64,000 nucleotides of DNA, from the NCBI RefSeq assembly GCF_019097595.1, contig NC_080728.1, forward strand, positions 19,843,501 through 19,907,500, written 5' to 3'. Source of the DNA: Hemibagrus wyckioides. Taxonomy: Eukaryota; Chordata; Actinopteri; Siluriformes; Bagridae. Positions 38,101 through 52,334 of the stretch are shown piece after piece. Each line of letters opens with the position of its first letter. Position 1 is the stretch's first letter. The position numbers and the translations under genes were made by a program. The notes under the pieces are model-generated. The model had not been told where the DNA came from, made no database searches, and saw only the letters and a list, made by a program, of their open reading frames with translations.

Positions 38101-41100
38101 TTCACAACACTCACACAACACTCACACCTTCACAACACTCACACTTTGACAACACTCACACAACACTCACACTGACACAACACTCACACAACAATCACAC
38201 AACACGCACACTCACACAACACTCACATAACACTCACACAACACTCACACTCACAACACGCACACTCACACAACACTCACACTAATGCAACACTCACACT
38301 CACACAACACTCACATAACACTCGCACAACACTCACACAACACTCTCACAACACTCACACAACACTCATACTCACAGAACACTCACACAACACTCACAAT
38401 CACACAACACTCACACAACACTCACACCTTCACAACATGCACACTCACACAACACTCACACTCATACAACACTCACACAACACTCACACTCATACAATAC
38501 TCACAAAACACTCACACAACACTCACATAACACGCACACTCACACAACACTCACACAACACTCACATAACACGCACACTCACGCAACACTCAAACAACAC
38601 GTACACTCACACAACACGCACATAACACGCACACTCGCACAACACTCACACAACACTCACACAATACTCACACCTTCACAACACTCACACAACACTCACA
38701 CCTTCACAACACTCACACTCATACAACACTCACACACCACTCAAACTCACACAACACTCACACAACACTCTCACAACACTCACACAACACACACACTCAC
38801 ACAACACTCACACTCACACAACACTCACATAACACGCACACTCACGCAACACTCACACAACATGCACACTCACACAACACTCACATAACACGCACACTCG
38901 CACAAGACTCACACAACACTCACATAACACGCACACTCACGCAACACTCACACAACACGCACACTCACACAACACTCACATAACACGCACACAATACTCA
39001 CACCTTCACAACACTCACACAACACTTACACCTTCACAACACTCACACTCACACAACACTCACCCTCACACAACACTCACACAACACTCACACTCACACA
39101 ACACTCACACTCACACAACACTCACACAACACTCTCACAACACTCACACAACACGCACACTCACACAACACTCACATAACACGCACACTCACACAACACT
39201 CACACAACACTCACACTCACACAACACTCACACAACACTCACACCTTCACAACACTCACACAACACTCACACTCACACAACACTCACACTCATACAACAC
39301 TCACACAACACTCACACCACACTCACGCAACACTCACACAACATGCACACTCACACAACACTCACATAACACGCACACTCGCACAACACTCACACAACAC
39401 TCACATAACACGCACACTCACACAACATGCACACTCACACAACACTCACATAACACGCACACTTGCACAACACTCACACAATACTCACACCTTCACAACA
39501 CTCACACAACACTCACACCTTCACAACACTCACACTCACACAACACTCACACTCACACAACACTCACACAACACTCACACTCATACAACACTCACACTCA
39601 CACAACACTCACATAACACGCACACTCGCACAACACTCACACAACACTCACACAACACTCACACAACACTCAAACAACACACACACTCACACAACACTCA
39701 CATAACACGCACACTCGCACAACACTCACACAACACTCACACTCACACAACACTCACACAACACTCTCACAACACTCACACAACACTCACACAACATGCA
39801 CACTCACAACATGCACACTCACACAACACTCACACTCACACAACACTCACACACACTCACACAACACTCACATAACACGCACACTCACACAACACTCACA
39901 CAACACTCTCACAACACTCACACAACACTTATACTCACACAACACTCACACCTTCACAACACTCACACAACACTCACACAATACTCACACAACACTCTCA
40001 CAACACTCACACAACACTCACATAACACGCACACTCACACAACATTCACACAACACTCTCACAACACTCACACAACACTCACACAACACACACCTTCACA
40101 ACAATCACACAACACTCACACTTTCACAACACTCACACAACACTCACACTCATACAACACTCACACAACACTCACACTCACACAACACTCACACAACACT
40201 CACACTCACACAACACTCAAACAACACACACACTCACACAACACTCACATAACACGCACACTCGCACAACACTCACACAACACTCACACTCACACAACAC
40301 TCACACAACACTCTCACAACACACACAACATGCACACTCACAACATGCACACTCACACAACACTCACACAACACACACACTCACACAACACTCACATAAC
40401 ACGCACACTCGCACAACACTCACACAACACTCTCACAACACTCACACGCACACTCGCACAACACTCACACAACACTCTCACAACACTCACACAACACTCA
40501 CACCTTCACAACACTCACACAACACTCACACCTTCACAACACTCACACTCACACAACACTCACACAACACTCACACTCATACAACACTCACACAACACTC
40601 ACACTCACAACACTCACACAACACACACAATACTCACACAACACTCTCACAACACTCTCACAACACTCACATAACACGCACACTCACACAACACTCTCAC
40701 AACACTCACACAACACTCACACAACATACACCTTCACAACACTCACACAACACTCACACCTTCACAACACTCACACTTTGACAACACTCACACAACACTC
40801 ACACTGACACAACACTCACACAACACTCACACAACACTCACATAACACGCACACTCACACAACATTCACACAACACTCTCACAACACTCACACAACACAC
40901 ACCTTCACAACACTCACACAACACTCACACCTTCACAACACTCACACTTTCACAACACTCACACAACACTCACACTCACACAACACTCACACAACACTCA
41001 CACTCACACAACACTCACACAACACTCACACAACACTCACACAACTCTAACAACGCTCACTCACACAACACTCACACTCACACAACTCTAACAACACTCA

Positions 41101-42274
41101 CTCACACAACACTCACACTCACACAACTCTAACAACACTCACTCACACAACACTCACACAACACTCACACAACACTAACACAACACTCACACAACACACA
41201 CTCACACAACACTCGCACAACACTCACACTCACACAACACTCACTCACACAACACTCACACAACACTCACACTTACACAACACTCACACAATACTCACAC
41301 TCACACAAGACTCACACAACACTAACACAACACTCACACAACACTCACACAACACTGACACAACACTCACACACAACACTCACACAACTCTCACAACACT
41401 CACTCACACAACACTCACACAACACTCACACAACACTCACACATCACTCGCACAACACTCACACTTACACAACACTCACTTACACAACACTCACACAACT
41501 CTCACAACACTCACTCACACAACACTCACACAACTCTCACAACACTCATACTCGCACAACACTCACACAACACGCACACAACACTCACACTTGCACAACA
41601 CTCACAGAACACGCACACAACACTCACACAACACTCACACAACTCTCACAACACTCACACTTGCACAACACTCACAGAACACGCACACAACACTCACACT
41701 CACACAACACTCACACAACTCTCACAACACTCACACTTGCACAACACTCACAGAACACGCACACAACACTCACACTCACACAACACTCACACAACTCTCA
41801 CAACACTCACTCACACAACACTCACACAACACTCACACAACACGCACACAACTCTCACAACACACACAACACTCACACTCGCACAACAATCACACAACTC
41901 TCACAACACTCACTCACACAACACTCACACTAAACTCACACTCACACAACACTCGCACAACACTCACACTCACAATTTTTAGAGTGTTGAATGTAAAACT
42001 CTTTATATATTTATTATTATATATTTATAAATGTGTTATTACTATATATTTGTATATTAAATGAGCTCTGCTGCACAGCTGTGTGGAACAGTGGAAGTGG
42101 TGATGTTTAGTTCAGTGTAAAATGTTGGTGATGGAAAAGAAATGAAAGGACGTCACTCACCATCTTCCATTTGGGAAAGAGGAAGTCGCTCCCCACGAAC
42201 TCCAAGTAATGAGCAAATCCCTCTTTAATCCACACGTCATCCCACCACACGGGAGTGACCAGGTCTCCTAGCCA

Positions 42275-42312
<38 letters not shown>

Positions 42313-42694
42313 ACACACACTCAATACATGTCCATGCTTGATATCTATATGAAACTGACGCCGATCTTTTCTGTCATGAAACTCTAAAACGTTTAATAAA
42401 GCTTCAGATTTTACATTAGTTCTAATATTCCACGTCCATATAACCCTAAAATATTCTGCATACTGAATCTTACAAGGATATGAGTGTGTGTCTTGTGTTT
42501 TTTTTTTTAAATTGATGGTTTTTGTATTTGTAATAAAATTTCCACAGCTTTAGAGTTTGATCTGAAATCTTTTGGACATTTATGATCATTAACATGAAAC
42601 AACATCACCTGAAATCAGCTTCAGGAGAAAAGCAGCTTCACCAGATGGAGGGTTTTTTTTTAGCGATGATTAATAACCAGACAATAACCTACAC

Positions 42695-42725
<31 letters not shown>

Positions 42726-42805
42726 GCTAGCTAATTTCTCCATTTTATGCTACTTCCCATACAGGCACTCGGCCAAACAGAGTGTAAATGGATTTGGAAA
42801 GAGAA

Positions 42806-42880
<75 letters not shown>

Positions 42881-45800
42881 TCACTCTGTGGTGGATTTCC
42901 TCCATCTGGACATTACATTGAGTCTAAATGATGCTTTATATTATGTATCACTTTATCATGTGCCAGTAATAATGGTGAAAAAGCGAGAGCTGATTAGCAG
43001 TGAGAGATTGTCTCAGGATCTGGTTCAGGGTTCGGTGTGACAGAGAGGCAGACGGCGGCTTCGCTAAAACACCTCGTTAGGAGAAACGCGGCTGACGCCT
43101 GATGGTTTGATGAGATCCGATGGTGTGGATGTTGTCATAAAAACACACACCTCGCTGCATGCAGGTGGATTTCTGACAAGTTGCTCTTCTGCTTGTCGGC
43201 AGCTTGGTTTTGCTTCCTTGAATACAGAGTAGAAAACTCAGAGGAACTTCAAGAAAACGAGCAATTATACTTTAAATCACAGCGTGTCAGGTTAAACAGG
43301 AGAGAAGAGGTTTGGAGCAGATGCAGCGTCTGAGGAAGAAGGGGAAGAAAAAACTCACAAACAGACCAGAGTTACTCTGTAGAGCTCAGTATCAGACTGT
43401 ATCAGACTGTTCCTCTGCATCAGACTGAATCAGACTGTATCACTGTATCAGACTGCATCAGACTGTTCATCTGCATCAGACTGAATCAGACTGTATCAGT
43501 GTATCAGACTGCATCAGACTGTTCATCTGCATCAGACTATATCACTATGTCAGACTGTTCATCTGCATCAGAATATATCACTATGTCAGACTGTTCATCT
43601 GCATCAGACTATATCACTATGTCAGACTGTTCATCTGCATCAGAATATATCACTATGTCAGACTGTTCATCTGCATCCGACTGAATCAGACTATATCACT
43701 GTATCAGACTGCATCAGACTGATTCAGACTATATCACTGTATCAGACTGCATCAGACTAGTCATCTGCACCAGACTGAATCAGACTGTATCAGACTGTTC
43801 ATCTGCATCAGACTATATCACTGTATCGGACTGTTCATCTGCATCAGACTGAATCAGACTATATCACTGTATCAGACTGCATCAGACTGTTCATCTGCAT
43901 CAGACTATATCACTGTATCAGACTGTATCACTGTATCAGACTATATCACTGTATCAGACTGTATCACTGAATCAGACTGGATCAGACTGTATAACTGTAT
44001 CACTGTATCACTGTAACAGACTGTATCACTGTATCAGACTGTATCAGACTGTATCACTGTATCAGACTGTATCAAACTGTATCACTGTATAACTGTATCA
44101 CTGTATCAGACTGTATCACTGTATCACTGTATCAGACTGTATCACTGTATCAGACTGTATCAAACTGTATCACTGTATAACTGTATCAGACTGTATCACT
44201 TTATATGACTGTATTATTGTATCAGACTGTATCACTGTATCAGACTGTATCAGACTGTGTTCCTGTATCAGACTGTATCAGACTGTATCACTGTATCAGA
44301 CTGTATCAAACTGTATCACTGTATCAGACTGTATCAGACTGTATCACTGTATCAGACTGTATCAGACTGTATCACTGTATCAGACTGTATCAGACTGTAT
44401 CACTGTATCAGACTGTATCAAACTGTATCACTGTATAACTGTATCAGACTATATCACTGTATCAGACTGTATCACTGTATCAGACTGTATCACTGTATCA
44501 GACTGTATCAGACTGTATCACTTTATCTGACTGTATCACTGTATCAGACTGTATCACTGTATCACTGTATCAGACTGTATCACTTTATCTGACTGTATTA
44601 CTGTATCAGACTGTATCACTGTATCAGACTGTATCACTGTATCACTGGATCAGACTGTATCACTTTATCTGACTGTATTACTGTATCAGACTGTATCAGA
44701 CTGTATCACTGTATCAGACTGTATCACTTTATCTGACTGAATTGCTGTATCAGACTGTATCACTGTATCAGACTGTATAACTGTATCAGACTATATCACT
44801 GTATCAGACTGTATCACTGTATCAGACTGTATCAGACTGTATCACTGTATCACTGTATCAGACTGTATCACTGTATCAGACTGTATCACTGTATCAGACT
44901 ATATCACTGTATCAGACTGTATCACTGTATCAGACTGTATCAGACTGTATCACTGTATCACTGTATCAGACTGTATCACTTTATCTGACTGTATTACTGT
45001 ATCAGACTGTATCACTGTATCAGACTGTATCACTGTATCACTGTATCAGACTGTATCACTTTATCTGACTGTATTACTATATCAGACTGTATCACTGTAT
45101 CAGACTGTATCACTGTATCAGACTGTATCAGACTGTATCACTGTAACAGACTGTATCACTGTATCAGACTGTATCAGACTGTATCACTGTATCAGACTGT
45201 ATCACTGTATCAGACTGTATCAGACTGTATCACTGTATCAGACTGTATCAGACTGTATCACTGTATCACTGTATCAGACTGTATCAGACTGTATCACTGT
45301 ATTAGACTGTATCACTGTATCAGACTGTATCAGACAGTATCACTGCATCACTGTATCAGACTGTATCACTGTATCACTGTATCAGACTGTATCAGACTGT
45401 ATCACTGTATTAGACTGTATCACTGTATCAGACTGTATCAGACAGTATCACTGCATCACTGTATCAGACTGTATCACTTTATCTGACTGTATTACTGTAT
45501 CAGACTGAATCACTGTATCAGACTGTATCACTGTATCACTTTATCTGACTGTATTACTGTATCAGACTGTATCACTGTATCACTGTATCAGACTGTATCA
45601 CTGTATCAGACTGTATAACTGTATCAGACTGTATCAGACTGTATCACTGTATCAGACTGTATCAGCTTGAATCACTGTATCACTGTATCAGACTGTATCA
45701 GACTGTATCACTGTATCAGATTGTATCACTGTGTCAAACTGTATCAGACTGTATCACTGTATCAGACAGTATCAGACTGTATCACTGTAACAGACTGTAT

Positions 45801-48800
45801 CACTGTATCAGACTGTATCACTGTATCACTGTATAACTGTATCAGACTGTATCACTGTATCACTGTATCAGACTGTATCACTGTATCACTGTATCAGACT
45901 GTATCATTGTATCAGACTGTATCACTGTATCAGACTGTATCACTGTATCACTGTATCAGACTGTATCACTGTATCAGACTGTATCACTGTATCACTGTAT
46001 CAGACTGTATCACTGTATCAGACTGTATCACTGTATCATACTGTATCAGACTGTATCAGACTGTATCACTGTATCAGACTGTATCACTGTATCAGATTGT
46101 ATCACTGTGTCAAACTGTATCAGACTGTATCACTGTATCAGACTGTATCAGACTGTATCACTGTAACAGACTGTATCACTGTATCAGACTGTATCAGACT
46201 GTATCACTGTATCAGACTGTATCAGACTGTATCACTGTAACAGACTGTATCACTGTATCAGACTGTATCAGACTGTATCACTGTATCAGACTGTATCATT
46301 GTATCAGACTGTATCACTGTATCACTGTATCAGACTGTATCACTGTATCAGACTGTATCACTGTATCACTGTATCAGACTGTATCACTGTATCAGACTGT
46401 ATCACTGTATCACTGTATCATACTGTATCAGACTGTATCAGACTGTATCACTGTATCAGACTGTATCACTGTATCAGATTGTATCACTGTGTCAAACTGT
46501 ATCAGACTGTATCACTGTATCAGACTGTATCAGACTGTATCACTGTAACAGACTGTATCACTGTATCAGACTGTATCAGACTGTATCACTGTATCAGACT
46601 GTATCACTGTATCAGACTGTATCAGACTGTATCACTGTATCAGACTGTATCAGACTGTATCACTGTATCAGACTGTATCACTGTATCACTGTATAACTGT
46701 ATCAGACTGTATCACTGTATCACTGTATCAGACTGTATCACTGTATCACTGTATCAGACTGTATCATTGTATCAGACTGTATCACTGTATCAGACTGTAT
46801 CATTGTATCAGACTGTATCACTGTATCACTGTATCAGACTGTATCACTGTATCAGACTGTATCACTGTATCACTGTATCAGACTGTATCACTGTATCAGA
46901 CTGTATCAGACTGTATCAGACTGTATCACTGTATCAGACTGTATCACTGTATCAGATTGTATCACTGTGTCAAACTGTATCAGACTGTATCACTGTATCA
47001 GACTGTATCAGACTGTATCACTGTAACAGACTGTATCACTGTATCAGACTGTATCAGACTGTATCACTGTATCAGACTGTATCATTGTATCAGACTGTAT
47101 CACTGTATCACTGTATCAGACTGTATCACTGTATCACTGTATCAGACTGTATCACTGTATCAGACTGTATCACTGTATAACTGTATCATACTGTATCAGA
47201 CTGTATCACTGTATCAGACTGTATCACTGTATCAGATTGTATCACTGTGTCAAACTGTATCAGACTGTATCACTGTATCAGACTGTATCAGACTGTATCA
47301 GACTGTATCACTGTATCAGACTGTATCAGACTGTATCACTGTATCAGACTGTATCACTGTATCAGACTGTATCAGACTGTATCACTGTATCAGACTGTAT
47401 CAGACTGTATCACTGTATCAGACTGTATCACTGTATCAGACTGTATCAGACTGTATCACTGTATCAGACTGTATCAGACTGTATCACTGTATCACTGTAT
47501 CAGACTGTATCAGACTATATCACTGTATCAGACTGTATCAGACTGTATCAGACTGTATCACTGTATTAGGCTGTATCACTGTATCAGACTGTATCAGACT
47601 GTATCACTGTATCACTGTATCAGACTGTATCACTGTATCAGACTGTATCAGACTGTATCACTGTATCACTGTATAACTGTATCACTGTATCACTGTATCA
47701 GACTGTATCAGACTATATCACTGTATCAGACTGTATCAGACTGTATCACTGTATCAGACTGTATCAGACTGTATCACTGTATCACTGTATAACTGTATCA
47801 CTGTATCACTGTATCACACTGTATCAGACTATATCACTGTATCAGACTGTATCACTGTATCAGACTGAATCACTGTATCAGATTGTATCAGACTATATCA
47901 CTGTATCAGACTGTATCAGACTGTATCACTGTATCAGACTGAATCACTGATTCAGATTGTATCAGACTATATCACTGAATCAGACTGTATCAGACTGTAT
48001 CAGACTGTATCACTGTATCAGACTGTATCAGACTGTATCAGACTGTATCACTGTATCACTGTATCAGACTGTATCAGACTGTATCACTGTATCACTGTAT
48101 CAGACTGTATCAGACTGTATCACTGTATCACTGTATCAGATTGTATCAGACTGTATCAGACTGAATCACTGTATAACTGTATCACTGTATCAGACTGTAT
48201 CACTGCATCAGACTGTATCAGACTGTGTCAGACTGAATCACTGTATAACTGTATCACTGTATCAGACTGTATCACTGCATCAGACTGTATCACTGTATCA
48301 CTGTATCACTGTATCAGACTGTATCACTGTATCACTGTATCACTGTATCAGACTGTATCAGACTGAATCACTGTATCACTGTATCACTGTATAACTGTAT
48401 CAGACTGTATCAGACTGTATCACTGTATCAGACTGTATCACTGTATCACTGTATCAGACTGTATCACTGTATCACTGTATCAGACTGTATCACTGTATCA
48501 GACTGTATCACTGTATCACTGTATCACTGTATCAGACTGTATCACTGTATCACTGCATCAGACTGTATCACTGTATCACTGTATCAGACTGTATCACTGT
48601 ATCACTGTATCAGACTGTATCAGATTGTATCACTGTGTCAGACTGTATCAGACTGTATCAGACTGTATCACTGTATCAGACTGTATCACTCTATCAGACT
48701 GTATCACTGAATCACTGTATCAGACTGTATCAGACTGTATCAGACTGTATCACTGTATCAGACTGTATCACTGTATCACTGTATCAGACTGTATCACTGT

Positions 48801-51800
48801 AACAGACTGTATCACTGTATCAGACTGTATCAGACTGTATCACTGTATCAGACTGTATCACTGTATCAGACTGTATCAGACTGTATCACTGTATCAGACT
48901 CTATCAGACTGTATCAGACTCTATCAGACTGTATCACTGTATCAGACTGTATCAGACTGTATCAGACTGTATCAGACTGTATCACTGTATCAGACTGTAT
49001 CAGACTGTATCAGACTGTATCACTGTTTCAGACTGTATCACTGTATCAGACTGTATCACTGTATCACTGTATCAGACTGTATCAGACTGTATCCCTGTTT
49101 CAGACTGTATCACTGTATCACTGTATCAGACTGTATCAGACTGTATCACTATATCACTGTATCAGACTGTATCAGACTGTATCACTGTATCAGACTGTAT
49201 CACTGTATCACTGTGTCAGACTGTATCAGACTGTATCACTATATCACTGTATCAGACTGTATCAGACTGTATCACTGTATCAGACTCTATCACTGTATCA
49301 CTGTGTCAGACTGTATCAGACTGTATCACTGTATCAGACTGTATCAGACTGTATCAGACTATATTACTGTATCACTGTATCAGACTGTATCAGACTGTAT
49401 CACTGTATCACTGTATCAGACTGTATCAGACTGTATCACTGTATCAGACTGTATCAGACTGTATCAGACTGTATCAGACTGTATCACTATATCACTGTAT
49501 CAGACTGTATCAGACTGTATCAGACTGTATCACTGTATCAGACTGTATCACTGTATCACTGTGTCAGACTGTATCAGACTGTATCACTGTATCAGACTGT
49601 ATCAGACTGTATCAGACTGTATTACTGTATCACTGTATCAGACTGTATCACTGTATCACTGTATCAGACTGTATCACTGTATCAGACTGTATCAGACTGT
49701 ATCAGACTGTATCACTATATCACTGTATCACTGTATCAGACTGTATCCCTGTATCACTGTATCAGACTGTATCAGACTGTATCAGACTGTATCACTGTAT
49801 TACTGTATCACTGTATCAGACTGTATCACTGTATCACTGTATCAGACTGTATCACTGTATCAGACTGTATCAGACTGTATCACTGTATCAGACTGTATCA
49901 GACTGTATCACTGTATCAGACTGTATCAGACTGTATCAGACTGTATCACTGTATCACTGTATCAGACTGTATCACTGTATCACTGTATCAGACTGTATCA
50001 CTGTATCAGACTGTATCAGACTGTATCACTGTATCACTGTATTACTGTATCACTGTATCAGACTGTATCACTGTATCACTGTATCACTGTATCAGACTGT
50101 ATCACTGTATCAGACTGTATCAGACTGTATCACTGTATCTCTGTATCAGACTGTATCACTGTATCACTGTATTACTGTATCACTGTATCAGACTGTATCA
50201 CTGTATCACTGTATCAGACTGTATCACTGTATCAGACTGTATCAGACTGTATCACTGTATCTCTGTATCAGACTGTATCACTGTATCACTATATCACTGT
50301 ATCACTGTATCAGACTGTATCAGACTGTATCCCTGTATCACTGTATCAGACTGTATCACTGTTTCAGACTGTATCACTGTATCAGACTGTATCAGACTGT
50401 ATCACTGTATCAGACTGTATCAGACTGTATCACTGTTTCAGACTGTATCACTGTATCAGACTGTATCAGACTGTATCACTATATCACTGTATCAGACTGT
50501 ATCAGACTGTATCACTGTATCACTGTATCAGACTGTATCAGACTGTATCACTGTATCAGACTGTATCAGACTGTATCACTGTATCAGACTGTATCACTGT
50601 ATCAGACTGTATCAGACTATATCACTGTATTACTGTATCACTGTATCAGACTGTATCAGACTATATCACTGTATTACTGTATCACTGTATTACTGTATCA
50701 CTGTATCAGACTGTATCACTGTATCACTGTATCAGACTGTATCAGACTGTATCACTGTGTCAGACTGTATCAGACTGTATCACTGTATCACTGTATCAGA
50801 CTGTATCAGACTGTATCACTATATCACTGTATCACTGTATCACTATCAGACTGTATCAGACTGTATCCCTGTATCACTGTATCAGACTGTATCAGACTGT
50901 ATCACTGTATCACTGTATCAGACTGTATCACTGTATCACTGTATCAGACTGTATCAGACTGTATCACTGTATCACTGTATCAGACTGTATCAGACTGTAT
51001 CACTGTATCACTGTATCAGACTGTATCAGACTGTATCACTGTGTCAGACTGTATCACTGTATCACTGTATCAGACTGTATCAGACTGTATCACTATATCA
51101 CTGTATCACTGTATCACTATCAGACTGTATCAGACTGTATCCCTGTATCACTGTATCAGACTGTATCAGACTGTATCACTGTATCAGACTGTATCACTGT
51201 ATCACTGTATCACTGTATCAGACTGTATCAGACTGTATCACTGTATCACTGTATCAGACTGTATCAGACTGTATCACTGTATCACTGTATCACTATCAGA
51301 CTGTATCAGACTGTATCCCTGTATCACTGTATCAGACTGTATCAGACTGTATCACTGTATCAGACTGTATCAGACTGTATCACTGTATCACTGTATCAGA
51401 CTGTATCACTGTATCACTGTATCAGACTGTATCAGACTGTATCACTGTATCAGACTGTATCACTATATCACTGTATCACTGTATCAGACTGTATCAGACT
51501 GTATCACTGTATCAGACTGTATCACTGTATCAGACTGTATCAGACTGTATCACTGTATCAGACTGTATCAGACTGTATCACTGTATCAGACTGTATCAGA
51601 CTGTATCACTGTATCAGACATGTCAGTATCACACTGTGAAACATTATTAACAATAATAAAGCAATTCCAATCTCAGGCTCTGCTCTCAATAGCAGATTTA
51701 AATTACTGCCTAAACATCTGAATTTAGGATAAATAAACTTTGGCAAGTTCTCTCTCAGTGTGTGTGTGTATGTGAGCATACATGTGTGTGTGTGTGTGTG

Positions 51801-52290
51801 TGAGTGTTTTGAGTAAATTGAGCAGCAATCTGCTGAGTTATTACACCACGATGTGAGGCTTATTGGGAGCAGCGGCTGGACCTCGCCTCCTCTGGCTGAT
51901 GGGTAAAACTCCACTCACCGTTTGGTCCAAATAGTAATCAATTCAGCTGTGATGTAGTATAAAGGAGATTGATGGCCTTTCAGAGCTCAGCCTTGTCTGT
52001 GAATTTTTAGAACGAGGACAGAGGGTTTAATGTCCAGCGCTCAACCTCATCTGAGTTATTAAAACGAGGACAGAGTGTTTAACGTCCAGCTTTCAACTTC
52101 GTCTGAGTTATTAGAACGAGGACAGAGGGTTTAACGTCCAGCGTTCAGCCTTGTCTGTGAGTTATTAGAACGAGGACAGAGTGTTTAACGTCCAGCACAA
52201 AGTAACACTGCATGAGGAACCATTAATATTTATTTTAATCTGTCACCGGGAATAACATTTTTATACAAAGAGAAATATATTACACTAGAC

Positions 52291-52334
<44 letters not shown>

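Larger units (their letters stand above)
32475..42160 (-). other. trhde intron 5 (9.7 kb)
   Basis: An L2-type LINE remnant (33045-34600), a second L2-type tail (34816-34940), a GA tract (35091-35131) and the 11/6-bp satellite (35463-41975). 32500-33040 has no recognised element. Confidence 0.85.

Noticed and set aside
43390..51618. CRISPR-like repeat array
   Set aside because: No unique spacers of constant length, a vertebrate context, and repeat words much too short.
48625..51639. 1,004-codon open frame ([17 protein letters not shown])
   Set aside because: The repeat words ATCAGACTGT and ATCACTGT contain no stop on the plus strand in any frame. The frame is a by-product and no family is recognisable.
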